Shown: positions 7,546 to 15,871 of the stretch, piece by piece | Layout of the letters: the number at the start of each line of letters is the position of its first letter | Position numbering within the stretch: position 1 is the stretch's first letter | Assembly (NCBI GenBank): GCA_900557185.1 | Contig: USRP01000002.1 | Span: 1 to 46,018, forward strand | Length of the DNA: 46,018 nt | Reading direction: 5' to 3' | Origin: an uncultured Mycoplasmatota bacterium | GTDB taxonomy: Bacteria; Bacillota_I; Bacilli_A; RF39; UBA660 | Made by a program: the position numbers and the translations under genes | The notes under the pieces: model-generated | What the model was told of the DNA's origin: nothing | Database searches by the model: none | What the model saw: only the letters and a program-made list of their open reading frames with translations

Positions 7546-10500
7546 ATGAAATGTTTAGAAAAATATATATCAATTGACGACAATGTAGATGGTGTAACAG
7601 GATTAACGGATGAATTATTTTGTTATTATTTATCTGAAGTATTACGAAAAAAGAAACGAAATATTCTACTTGTTACTAGTTCTCTATTTGAAGCGAATAA
7701 ATACTATCAAATGGTTTCAGATTATACAGACGATGTATATCTTTTTCCGGTGGATGATTTTTTAACGAGTGAAGCGTTGGCTATTTCTCCTGAATTTAAA
7801 ATTACACGTTTAGAAACAATGTTAAATTCTTTAACATATCCGCCTAAAATTGTTATTACAAACCTTATGGGATATTTGAGGTATTTACCAACACCTGATG
7901 TATATCAGAATCATTTTTTAACAATTCAACAAGATTGTGATTATCAAATGAATGAATTAATTCAAAAATTATATCAAATGGGATATCAAAGAGAGACATT
8001 AGTTAATAAAACAGGGGAAATGGCAGTGCGTGGTTTTGTGATTGATGTTTTTCCAATGGGAATGGATCATCCAGTTCGTGTTGAATTCTGGGGAGATACA
8101 GTTGATTCTATTCGTACTTTTGAAGTTGATAATCAACATACATTGGAGAAATTTGAAGAAGTCACAATTTATCCTAATACAGAATTTTTAACTTCTACAA
8201 CAGTCGATTTAGAGAATATTCACCAAAGATTATTGCCTGAATATGGAAATGTAAGTACAATTTCAGATTATTTAAAAGATTGCATGGTTGTTTATGCGGA
8301 TTATCAACAATTAAAAGTTAGTTATGAAAATTTATTAGATGAAATTTATCACTATAATATCAGTATGGAATTGGATGGTAATACCAAGTACATGCATGAT
8401 TTTTATATGCTAGATGCCAGAGAAAAACATCATTTTTATTATATGGGTGTTGAAAATATTGTAAATAGAGGTGTGTTACAACAATTTGATACCAAAGATA
8501 TTTCTATGTTTCCAACGAATATGGATGAAATTAGAAAATATCTTTTAGAAAAGAAGAAACAAGGTATGACAATTGTTTTAGCGTTAAAAGATCGATATCA
8601 AGTAAATCATGTAATTGAGTCCTTAGAGGAGAAAGATATTTTATTTGTGGATGATGAACATATTGTAACTGGTCAAATCAACGCAATTATTTTTCCTCTT
8701 ACGAAAGGGTTTCAAATTCAGGATTTCATGGCTTTAACAGAGCACGAATTGTTTCACAAAAAAATAGATCGTGTAAAATATAAAACGAATTTTAAGTTTG
8801 GTACGAAAATTCGTGATATTAACAAGCTTCAGATAGGAGATTACATTGTTCATAATGTCCACGGGATAGGAAGATATATAGGTTTAAAAACACTATTAAA
8901 AAATGGCTTACAAAAAGATTATTTGATGGTGGAATATAAAGACCATGATAAGTTATATATTCCTGTTGAAAAAATTGATTCTATTAGTAAATATTCTTCG
9001 AGTGAAGGAAGCATTCCTAGATTAAATAAATTAGGTGGAAGTGAATGGGCTAAAACAAAATTACGTGTCCGTAAGAAAATAGAAAATATTGCAGGACAAT
9101 TGTTAGAAATGTATGCTTTACGTGAAGCAAAACCAGGTTTTGCATTCCTACCTGATGATGAAGATCAAATTGCTTTTGAAAAAGATTTCCCATATGAGGA
9201 GACAACAGATCAATTAAAGGTTGCTGAAGAAATAAAAAAAGATATGGAATCTCCTCATCCTATGGATCGATTACTATGTGGAGATGTAGGATTTGGGAAA
9301 ACAGAAGTAGCTTTTCGAGCAATGTTTAAAGCTGTGTTAAGTGGAAAACAAGTTGCCTTTTTATGTCCAACTACGATTTTATCAAAACAACATTATCAAA
9401 ATGCTATCAATCGTTTTTCAAATTTTCCTGTGCGTATCGTACTATTGAATCGATTTGTATCAAGTAAAGAAGCAAAACAAATTTTGGATGATTTAAAAGA
9501 AGGCAAAGTGGATATTTTAATTGGGACACATCGTATATTAAGTGATGATGTACAATTTAAAGATTTAGGTTTATTGGTTATTGATGAAGAACAACGTTTT
9601 GGAGTAAAACATAAAGAAAAAATAAAACAATATCGTAATACAATTGATGTTTTAACACTATCTGCAACACCAATTCCTAGAACATTACAACTTTCAATGG
9701 CAGGTATACGAAGTTTATCATTGATAGAAACACCACCTGTGAATCGTTATCCAGTACAGACTTATGTGGTTGGTTATAATAAACCATTGTTAAAAGATGC
9801 GATTTATAAAGAATTATCACGTAATGGACAAGTATTCATTTTATATAATCATATTGATGATATGCATGCGAAAATGGCTGAAATTGAAAGGTTAGCTCCT
9901 GATGCCAAAGTAGTATCTGCACACGGAAGAATGGATAAGAATGAATTAGAAGATGTGATGCAGAAATTTGTCGATCATGAATATGATATATTAGTTTGTA
10001 CGACAATTATTGAAACAGGAATTGATATTCCTAATGTCAATACTTTGATCATCATGGGAGCTGATCACTTCGGATTATCGCAACTATATCAAATCCGTGG
10101 TAGAGTTGGACGTAGCGATAAAATAGCTTATTGTTATTTAATGTATAATGCCTCTCGTGTATTATCAGAAACAGCTAAAAAGAGATTAAATGTCATTAAA
10201 GAATTTACTGAATTAGGAAGTGGCTTCTCGATTGCTATGAGAGATTTATCTATTCGCGGAGCAGGAGATATATTAGGTAGTGAACAAGCAGGATTTATTG
10301 ATACAATTGGTATAGAATTATTTTTAAAAATGCTGAATGATGAAATTCAAAGATTACAAGGAAAAAAAGTATCAGAAGAAGGCGACACAGAATCTACACA
10401 ACCTCTTGTAGATGTATCTACAACAATTAGTGATAATTATGTTGAGGAAGAAGAATTAAAAATAGAAATTCATAAACAAATTAATACAATTGATTCATAT

Positions 10501-10854
10501 GATAAATTAAAAGAAGTAAGAGCCGATTTAGAAGACAGATTTGGTCATATTACAGATGATATGTTAATTTATATGTATGAAGAATGGTTTGAAAAAATTG
10601 CTGAGGATTTAGGGATTCGTCAAGTTAGACAAACGAAAAACTTTATAGAAGTAACCATTCCTGCATACTTATTATCTAAGTTAAAAGGAGATCAACTCTT
10701 CTTTGGTATCAGTAATATTTCTAAAATGTTTCGCTTTGCAATGCGTGGTAAAAATTTAATTATTACTTTAGATACCGTTAAGTTAGAAAAACATTTTATC
10801 TATTACTTAATAGAAATGTTAAAAATAATTCAAGAACAAGTAAGAGCATACTAA
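7546..10854 (+). CDS. mfd: Transcription-repair coupling factor Mfd
   Basis: Mfd removes stalled RNA polymerase at lesions and recruits UvrA. The 1102-aa protein has a UvrB-like N-terminal part (about 1-300), an RNA-polymerase-interacting CarD-like domain starting near GDYIVHNVHGIGRYIG (about 430-445), and RecG-like helicase domains with Walker A GDVGFGKTE (about 578-586), DEEQ, SATPIPRT and the motif QIRGRVGRSD. A C-terminal TRCF domain follows. GGAGGTG lies 9 nt before the ATG. A terminator separates it from pth and I see no convincing promoter, so it may rely on read-through. Confidence 0.97.
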   Translation: MKCLEKYISIDDNVDGVTGLTDELFCYYLSEVLRKKKRNILLVTSSLFEANKYYQMVSDYTDDVYLFPVDDFLTSEALAISPEFKITRLETMLNSLTYPPKIVITNLMGYLRYLPTPDVYQNHFLTIQQDCDYQMNELIQKLYQMGYQRETLVNKTGEMAVRGFVIDVFPMGMDHPVRVEFWGDTVDSIRTFEVDNQHTLEKFEEVTIYPNTEFLTSTTVDLENIHQRLLPEYGNVSTISDYLKDCMVVYADYQQLKVSYENLLDEIYHYNISMELDGNTKYMHDFYMLDAREKHHFYYMGVENIVNRGVLQQFDTKDISMFPTNMDEIRKYLLEKKKQGMTIVLALKDRYQVNHVIESLEEKDILFVDDEHIVTGQINAIIFPLTKGFQIQDFMALTEHELFHKKIDRVKYKTNFKFGTKIRDINKLQIGDYIVHNVHGIGRYIGLKTLLKNGLQKDYLMVEYKDHDKLYIPVEKIDSISKYSSSEGSIPRLNKLGGSEWAKTKLRVRKKIENIAGQLLEMYALREAKPGFAFLPDDEDQIAFEKDFPYEETTDQLKVAEEIKKDMESPHPMDRLLCGDVGFGKTEVAFRAMFKAVLSGKQVAFLCPTTILSKQHYQNAINRFSNFPVRIVLLNRFVSSKEAKQILDDLKEGKVDILIGTHRILSDDVQFKDLGLLVIDEEQRFGVKHKEKIKQYRNTIDVLTLSATPIPRTLQLSMAGIRSLSLIETPPVNRYPVQTYVVGYNKPLLKDAIYKELSRNGQVFILYNHIDDMHAKMAEIERLAPDAKVVSAHGRMDKNELEDVMQKFVDHEYDILVCTTIIETGIDIPNVNTLIIMGADHFGLSQLYQIRGRVGRSDKIAYCYLMYNASRVLSETAKKRLNVIKEFTELGSGFSIAMRDLSIRGAGDILGSEQAGFIDTIGIELFLKMLNDEIQRLQGKKVSEEGDTESTQPLVDVSTTISDNYVEEEELKIEIHKQINTIDSYDKLKEVRADLEDRFGHITDDMLIYMYEEWFEKIAEDLGIRQVRQTKNFIEVTIPAYLLSKLKGDQLFFGISNISKMFRFAMRGKNLIITLDTVKLEKHFIYYLIEMLKIIQEQVRAY

Positions 10855-10869
10855 CGTATGCTTTTTTAT
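10845..10869 (+). terminator. Terminator after mfd
   Basis: Perfect stem AGCATAC (10845-10851) with GTATGCT (10856-10862), loop TAAC containing the stop codon, then a T-run. Confidence 0.8.
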
Positions 10870-10881
10870 TTCCTGGGAAAT

Positions 10882-10909
10882 AAAAAAGTCATGAATTTAA
10901 TCCATGACT
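10882..10909 (-). terminator. Terminator after the pyrophosphatase gene (minus strand)
   Basis: On the minus strand AGTCATG (10909-10903) pairs with CATGACT (10893-10887), followed by a T-run (A at 10882-10887 on plus). The loop contains the stop codon. Confidence 0.75.
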
Positions 10910-12513
10910 CTCATAATATTTGGAATAATTTGTTTTTTTCTAGAAATAATATGATCTAAATATTCCCCTTGATTTAGTTCATTTAAATAGAATGCGTCTT
11001 TAAATACTTCTTGGGCTTTTGAGTTGAAATAAATATAAGATCCATTTTTCATAATGTCAGTTACAAATAATCCGACAACTGCATAATCATTATGAGCTGA
11101 TACTCTTTCAATTAAATCAATGAATTTTTGCTCATTCTTTTTGATTTCTTCAATATTCAATGTGAATATCTGACCAATTCCGATTTTTGCATTATCAATT
11201 TTAAAGTTCTTAAAGTCGTTATATAGTATTTCTTCTTCTGTCATACCTTTAATAGAAGATCCTGCTTTAAACATTTCATAAGCATAATCTGAGGCATTAA
11301 TTTCTGCAATTTTAGAAAGTTCTTCAATTGCTCGTTTATCTAATTCTGTCGTAGTCGGTGATTTCATGAGTAAGGTATCAGAGATAATACCAGAAACCAT
11401 TAATCCCGCTATATTTTTTGGAATTTCAATATGGTTTTCACGATACATTAAATAAATAATCGTATTAGAACTTCCTACTGGCATATTTCTAAAATTAATT
11501 GGCATAGATGTTCCAATTGTACCAATTTTGTGGTGGTCAACAATTTCTAAAATTTCTGCTTCTTCTAAACCATCTACTGATTGTTCTGCTTCGTTATGAT
11601 CTACTAAAATAACTTGTTTTGGTTTTTTATCATTCATATCTGCTAAGCGGAATAATCCAAGACATACTCCATTGTTATCAACGACAGGATAGTTACTATA
11701 GCGATGTTTTTTAGATAATTCTGTGATATCGTTTACATAGTCATTTTCATTTACTGCAATAACGCTATCCGAATGGACAATGGTTGATACATAATTACTT
11801 AATCCAATTACTTTGGCAACACTGAATGTATCCATACTTGTACGTATGATATTTACATGATTTTGTTTTGCGATTGCTAAATGATCATCTTTTATCATTC
11901 CGTTTCCGGTAATAATAATTAATTTCGCATGATTCATAACAGCGTGTTCAATAATACTATGTCTATCTCCGACAATTAAGATCGTATCGCTTTGAATATC
12001 GATATTTTCTAAAAAAGTAGTACTACGATAAGAAGCTATTAAAGTATTTCCGCTAATTTCATCATCAAAATTTAAAATTTCTTCTCCATTTAAAATGGAT
12101 TGTATATTTTGATAAGAAGTTTCTAAGTGTGCTAAATCACCGACAATTTGTTCTGCAGCAATACTTTTCATAGATACGATTCCCAATAGTTTTTTCTGAT
12201 CATCTACAATTGGAAGCGTAGTAGCTTGACTTTTCAGCATGTGAAAAAAAGATGCATAAATAGATTCGGTATGAAAAATAAAATTGTCTTTTTGATAGTC
12301 AAAGTCTTTAATTTGTAATTTTACATCATTTAAATATTTTGGTTGTTTTACGTTAAAATATTTTAGTACAAATTTCGACTCATTATTAATATCTCCTAAT
12401 ACACGTGGTTCTGTATGATATCCAAGTTGATTTTTTAAATAAGATAATGTAATTGATGCAGTAACGCTGTCAGTATCTGGCTTTTTGTGTCCAAATATAA
12501 AAATTTGATCCAT
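10897..12513 (-). CDS. ppaC: Manganese-dependent inorganic pyrophosphatase with CBS and DRTGG domains
   Basis: A family II (DHH-type) pyrophosphatase of 538 aa, splitting pyrophosphate with Mn or Co. The catalytic part is split: GHKKPDTDSV (8-17) and, after an insert, VDHHKIGTI with the DHH motif; the DHHA2 domain is C-terminal. The insert of about 250 residues holds two CBS segments (one with LPIVDDQKKLLGIVS, one with YPVVDNNGVCLGLF) flanking a DRTGG domain (SNTLIA to IITGNG). This is the layout of the clostridial nucleotide-regulated enzymes (adenine nucleotides, Ap4A). An AGGAGG precedes the start. It is the first of only two minus-strand genes, a single-gene unit. Confidence 0.95.
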   Translation of the reverse strand: MDQIFIFGHKKPDTDSVTASITLSYLKNQLGYHTEPRVLGDINNESKFVLKYFNVKQPKYLNDVKLQIKDFDYQKDNFIFHTESIYASFFHMLKSQATTLPIVDDQKKLLGIVSMKSIAAEQIVGDLAHLETSYQNIQSILNGEEILNFDDEISGNTLIASYRSTTFLENIDIQSDTILIVGDRHSIIEHAVMNHAKLIIITGNGMIKDDHLAIAKQNHVNIIRTSMDTFSVAKVIGLSNYVSTIVHSDSVIAVNENDYVNDITELSKKHRYSNYPVVDNNGVCLGLFRLADMNDKKPKQVILVDHNEAEQSVDGLEEAEILEIVDHHKIGTIGTSMPINFRNMPVGSSNTIIYLMYRENHIEIPKNIAGLMVSGIISDTLLMKSPTTTELDKRAIEELSKIAEINASDYAYEMFKAGSSIKGMTEEEILYNDFKNFKIDNAKIGIGQIFTLNIEEIKKNEQKFIDLIERVSAHNDYAVVGLFVTDIMKNGSYIYFNSKAQEVFKDAFYLNELNQGEYLDHIISRKKQIIPNIMRVMD

Positions 12514-12549
12514 AACTTTCCTCCTTTTTACGCCAAAAGTGGTTTATTT

Positions 12550-12558
12550 ATTATAGCA
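12550..12558 (-). promoter_or_regulatory. Extended -10 promoter of ppaC (minus strand)
   Basis: Minus-strand TGCTATAAT is a full extended -10. A weak TTATCA lies 17 bp upstream. It is 36 bp before the start codon, leaving room for the AGGAGG ribosome binding site. Confidence 0.55.
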
Positions 12559-12578
12559 CAAATATTTTGCTGTGATAA

Positions 12579-12607
12579 GTATAAATTGTCAATTTTAACA
12601 CATTCTA
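12579..12607 (+). promoter_or_regulatory. Possible sigma-G-like promoter before spoVT
   Basis: GTATA (12579-12583), a 17-bp spacer and CATTCTA (12601-12607) resemble the forespore sigma-G pattern GHATR/CATnHTA. A housekeeping alternative (TTGTCA 12586, TATACA 12606) has only a 14-bp spacer. Short motifs arise by chance in AT-rich DNA, so this is tentative. Confidence 0.3.
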
Positions 12608-12629
12608 TACATTAGAAAGTGAGGAAGTT

Positions 12630-13160
12630 ATGAAAGCAACTGGAGTTGTAAGAAGAATTGATGAATTAGGACGAATTGTAATTCCCAAAGAAATTAGAAA
12701 AACACTTAGAATTCGAGAGGGAGAAAGTTTAGAAATTTTTTTAGATAATCAAGAAAATATTGTATTAAAAAAATATTTTGCCATGAACCATTTTGAAGAA
12801 GAAGCAAAAGCATTTGTTGATACGATATATCACTTAACAAGACATAGTGTTATGATTACAGATACAGATAAAGTAATTGCTATGGCTGGTGTAGATAAAG
12901 ATATTTTAGTAAATAAACCGATTAGCGATCAACTAAAAGAGATCATTGCTCGTCGTGATAAAATGTTAGAAAAAACCAAAAAGAAAATTACATTAGTAGA
13001 AAATCAAGAAATGGAAACATGTTTTTCTTATGCGACAATTATTTCTAATGGAGATGCATTAGGTCTTGTGTTTACTTATGGAAATGATCATATTGATGAA
13101 TTAGACCGTAATATTGTTGAATTAACAGCTCAAGTACTATCAAAACAATTAGAAAATTAA
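12630..13160 (+). CDS. spoVT: SpoVT-like AbrB-family transcriptional regulator
   Basis: A 176-aa protein with an N-terminal AbrB/SpoVT swapped-hairpin DNA-binding domain (KATGVVRRIDELGRIVIPKEI, residues 2-22, and following to about 50) and a GAF-like C-terminal domain (about 55-176). Length and domain order match SpoVT (178 aa in Bacillus), a regulator of forespore sigma-G genes; AbrB itself is half as long. GAGGAAG lies 3 nt before the ATG. Spore-less relatives also carry such regulators, so the sporulation role is not proven here. Confidence 0.85.
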   Translation: MKATGVVRRIDELGRIVIPKEIRKTLRIREGESLEIFLDNQENIVLKKYFAMNHFEEEAKAFVDTIYHLTRHSVMITDTDKVIAMAGVDKDILVNKPISDQLKEIIARRDKMLEKTKKKITLVENQEMETCFSYATIISNGDALGLVFTYGNDHIDELDRNIVELTAQVLSKQLEN

Positions 13161-13164
13161 ATTC

Positions 13165-13193
13165 TTGGCAAAAGAAAAATGATGTGATATAAT
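13165..13193 (+). promoter_or_regulatory. Promoter of the T-box/dut/metG unit
   Basis: TTGGCA (13165-13170), 17-bp spacer, TATAAT (13188-13193). Predicted start near 13200, at the head of the T-box leader. Confidence 0.75.
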
Positions 13194-13199
13194 CAGTCA

Positions 13200-13419
13200 T
13201 ATAAAAACGTTGAAGGAAAGAAAGGCTAGAGTATTTTTTAAAGAGAGTTCACGTTTGGTGTAAGTGAATAAAAGGAAATAGCTGGAAATGGTTCTGGAGT
13301 TGATGATTCGATAAGTAGGATGATACGGGTAGTTCCTGTTAACAACTAGAGGTAGTTTCGACTATGAATTAAGGTGGTACCACGTATTTCACGTCCTTAT
13401 ATAGGATGTGATTTTTTTT
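13200..13419 (+). promoter_or_regulatory. T-box riboswitch leader, probably methionine-specific
   Basis: The T-box sequence AAGGTGGTACCACG is at 13371-13384, and an AGAGAG motif with a hairpin TTCAC/GTGAA around a GTTTGGTGTAA loop (stem I top) lies near 13240-13269. In the likely specifier loop, opposite AGTA, there is ATG at 13288-13290, the codon for Met. CTAG near 13227 can pair with CTGG just after it to close that loop. The leader ends in an intrinsic terminator. T-boxes sense uncharged tRNA; the second gene downstream is metG, which agrees with a Met specifier. Confidence 0.85.
13389..13419 (+). terminator. T-box attenuator terminator
   Basis: TCACGTCCT (13389-13397) pairs with AGGATGTGA (13403-13411, one G-U), followed by eight T. 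The 5' arm starts 4 nt after the T-box sequence, so antiterminator and terminator should be alternatives. Confidence 0.85.
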
Positions 13420-13429
13420 GGAGGTTAAT

Positions 13430-13915
13430 ATGGGAAGATGTTTTGAGAAGATTAGTTTTGAACAGTTTAAAAAAGATTTAAAAGATGATAAAGGAACTTA
13501 TCAATCATATGAGTTACCAACAAGAAGTACAAAACATAGTGCTGGTTATGATTTTAAAGCAATTTATGATTTTTCGATTGAACCTGGTGAACAGAAAAAA
13601 ATATTTACTGGGGTAAAAGCAAAAATGGAAATAGATGAAGTACTTATGTTGTACGTTCGCAGTAGTATGGGCATTAAGCATGGCGTACGGATGTCTAATG
13701 GAGTAGGAATTATTGATAGTGATTTTTATAATAATCCAACCAACGAAGGACATTTTTCAATTACTCTTTATAATTCTAGTGACAAAACATATACTGTAAA
13801 AAAAGGAGAAGCATTTGGACAAGGAATTTTTCAAAAGTTTTTAACAGTCGATGACGAACAAGAAATTAAAACAGAAAGAACCTATGGATTCGGTTCAACG
13901 AATAAGGAGGAATAA
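13430..13915 (+). CDS. dut: dUTPase-family protein (dUTP diphosphatase)
   Basis: A 161-aa trimeric-type dUTPase fold. All five motifs are recognisable: AGYDFKA (38-44), RSSMG (77-81), GVGIIDSDF (91-99, with the likely catalytic Asp96), GEAFGQGIFQ (126-135) and the C-terminal P-loop-like RTYGFGSTN (150-158). The enzyme hydrolyses dUTP to dUMP and keeps uracil out of DNA. The start is ATG 13430 after GGAGG; a TTG at 13418 lies in the terminator. It sits between a T-box and metG with a 1-bp gap to metG, so it should share methionine-tRNA control, which is unexpected for a dUTPase. Confidence 0.88.
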   Translation: MGRCFEKISFEQFKKDLKDDKGTYQSYELPTRSTKHSAGYDFKAIYDFSIEPGEQKKIFTGVKAKMEIDEVLMLYVRSSMGIKHGVRMSNGVGIIDSDFYNNPTNEGHFSITLYNSSDKTYTVKKGEAFGQGIFQKFLTVDDEQEIKTERTYGFGSTNKEE

Positions 13916-13916
13916 T

Positions 13917-15485
13917 ATGGAAAAGAAAAAGTATTATATATCAACAGCAATCGCATATACTTCTGCAAAACCACATATAGGAAATACATATGAAATTGTG
14001 TTAGCAGATGCGATTGCAAGATTTAAACGTTTAGAAGGATATGACGTATATTTTCAAACAGGAACAGATGAACATGGAGAAAAAATTGAATTAAAAGCGA
14101 AAGAAGCAGGAAAAGAACCACAACAATTTGTCGATGAAATTGCTTCTGAAGTACATCAAATTTGGGATTGTATGAATACAAGCTATGACAAGTTTGTTCG
14201 TACTACAGACCCAGAACACGTTAAAAAAGTATCTGAAATATTTGAAAGATTATATCAACAGGGTGATATTTATAAAGGCGTATATGAGGGCTTATATTGT
14301 ACACCATGTGAATCATTTTTTACAGAATCACAATTAGTGGATGGAAAATGTCCAGATTGTGGGCGTGAAGTAAAAAAAGCTAGTGAAGAAGCATATTTCT
14401 TCCGTTTAGATAAGTATGCGAAACGTTTAGAAGAATATATTGAAACACATCCTGATTTTATACAACCAGAAGCTCGTAAAAATGAAATTATGAATAATTT
14501 TATTAAGCCAGGATTACAGGATTTATGTGTGTCTAGAACTTCTTTTGATTGGGGAGTTCCTGTTACATTTGATTCAAAACATGTTGTATATGTATGGATT
14601 GATGCATTAAGTAATTATATTACATTCTTAGGATATGATATTAACGGTAATCACGATGAAAAGTTTAAGAAGTATTGGCCAGCTGATGTTCATTTAATTG
14701 GAAAAGATATTTTAAGATTCCATACGATTTATTGGCCAATTATGTTAATGGCTTTAGATTTACCATTACCAAAGAAAATTTTTGGTCACCCATGGATTTT
14801 ATTTGGTGAAGATAAGATGAGTAAATCAAAAGGAAATATTATGTATGCAGATGATTTAGTGCGTTATTTTGGTGTGGATGCCGTACGTTATTATTTACTA
14901 CACGAAATCCCATTTGCTAGTGATGGAACAATTACATATGAATTGCTAATTGAGAGAATTAATTCTGATTTAGCAAATGTATTAGGTAATTTAGTAAATC
15001 GTACGATTAGTATGGCTCATAAATACTTTCAAGGAACAGTTACTGCGCCAAAAGATGATACAGAATTAGATGAATTATTTAAGAAAACGATTTTAGATAC
15101 AAAACAAGAAGTAATCGATAAAATGGATGATTTACGTGTTGCTGATGCTATGGAAGCAATCTTTAATCTATTTAGACGTTGTAATAAATTTATTGATGAA
15201 ACAACTCCATGGACTTTAGCAAAAGATGAATCACAACAAGATAGACTAAACGATGTATTATATTTATTGTTAGAAGGAATTCGTCATGGAGCAGTATTAT
15301 TACAGGCCTTTTTACCTGACACTGCAAAATCTATTTTTGAACAATTAAATACAACGAATACAACATTTGAATCATTAGAACAATTTGATGGATTAGGAGA
15401 ATCTATTACTGTTGGAGAAGCACATCCATTGTTTGCACGTATTGATAAAGAAAAAAAGCTTGAAGAAATTCATCAAAATCAATAA
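13917..15485 (+). CDS. metG: Methionyl-tRNA synthetase
   Basis: MetG charges tRNA-Met. The 522-aa class I synthetase has PHIGN (19-23, the HIGH motif), a single zinc knuckle (Cys128, 131, 145, 148), and KMSKS at about 301-305, followed by an anticodon-binding helical domain. It ends near residue 520 and lacks the C-terminal EMAP-like tRNA-binding domain present in the roughly 660-residue Bacillus enzyme. ATG 13917 follows AAGGAGG inside the dut end. It is the second gene behind the T-box and is followed by a terminator. Confidence 0.97.
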   Translation: MEKKKYYISTAIAYTSAKPHIGNTYEIVLADAIARFKRLEGYDVYFQTGTDEHGEKIELKAKEAGKEPQQFVDEIASEVHQIWDCMNTSYDKFVRTTDPEHVKKVSEIFERLYQQGDIYKGVYEGLYCTPCESFFTESQLVDGKCPDCGREVKKASEEAYFFRLDKYAKRLEEYIETHPDFIQPEARKNEIMNNFIKPGLQDLCVSRTSFDWGVPVTFDSKHVVYVWIDALSNYITFLGYDINGNHDEKFKKYWPADVHLIGKDILRFHTIYWPIMLMALDLPLPKKIFGHPWILFGEDKMSKSKGNIMYADDLVRYFGVDAVRYYLLHEIPFASDGTITYELLIERINSDLANVLGNLVNRTISMAHKYFQGTVTAPKDDTELDELFKKTILDTKQEVIDKMDDLRVADAMEAIFNLFRRCNKFIDETTPWTLAKDESQQDRLNDVLYLLLEGIRHGAVLLQAFLPDTAKSIFEQLNTTNTTFESLEQFDGLGESITVGEAHPLFARIDKEKKLEEIHQNQ

Positions 15486-15512
15486 AATACCAATATTCAT
15501 TGGTATTTTTTT
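15486..15512 (+). terminator. Terminator after metG
   Basis: AATACCAAT (15487-15494 region) pairs with ATTGGTATT (15499-15507) around a 4-nt loop, then a T-run. Confidence 0.8.
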
Positions 15513-15577
15513 AAATTATTATCAAATATTGTAGAAAAACTTTGTAAAATGTTGTAAATTGTACGACGAAATATCGC

Positions 15578-15614
15578 AAATTCGTTTGAAATTACAACGA
15601 ATTTCCTGTATAGT
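15578..15614 (+). promoter_or_regulatory. Promoter with a 9-bp inverted repeat (possible operator)
   Basis: -35 TTGAAA (15586-15591), 17-bp spacer, -10 TATAGT (15609-15614). A perfect dyad AAATTCGTT (15578-15586) and AACGAATTT (15596-15604) overlaps the -35 and fills the spacer, the usual place for a repressor site. Upstream, TTGTAAA and TTGTAC repeats are also seen at 15541-15563. Confidence 0.6.
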
Positions 15615-15649
15615 TAGTAGTAGGTTGTACAAAATGAAGGAGAGAAATC

Positions 15650-15820
15650 ATGTCAATTCTAAAAAATAAGGAAACGAGATCAGTTTTATTGTTATTAGGC
15701 TTTCTTGGATTCTTAGTTTTAGGTAGTGTGCTTGTTGAATTTAATATTATAGATATTCTTTATTTAATTGCGATAATTTATACAATCTGCAGGTACATTT
15801 ATCTTCATAGACATGGATAG
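15650..15820 (+). CDS. Small hydrophobic membrane protein of unknown function
   Basis: A 56-aa ORF with a charged N-terminus (SILKNKETR), a first membrane segment at about 12-29, a second at about 33-50, and a basic tail (RYIYLHRHG). AAGGAG lies 8 nt before ATG 15650. The ORF has its own promoter and its own terminator and no partner gene, which argues that it is real despite its size. I do not recognise a family. The dyad in its promoter suggests control by a regulator encoded elsewhere. It could be a small stress or envelope peptide, but nothing in the sequence decides this. Confidence 0.7.
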   Translation: MSILKNKETRSVLLLLGFLGFLVLGSVLVEFNIIDILYLIAIIYTICRYIYLHRHG

Positions 15821-15829
15821 AGAGTATGC

Positions 15830-15859
15830 AAATATACCATTTTATGGTATATTTTTTTT
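15830..15859 (+). terminator. Terminator after the 56-aa ORF
   Basis: AATATACCA (15831-15839) pairs with TGGTATATT (15845-15853) around TTTTA or similar 5-nt loop, then a T-run. Confidence 0.8.
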
Positions 15860-15871
15860 AGGAGTGAGATT

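Noticed and set aside
13418..13430. Upstream TTG start for dUTPase
   Set aside because: It lies in the T-run of the T-box terminator, and GGAGG with ATG 13430 gives normal spacing.
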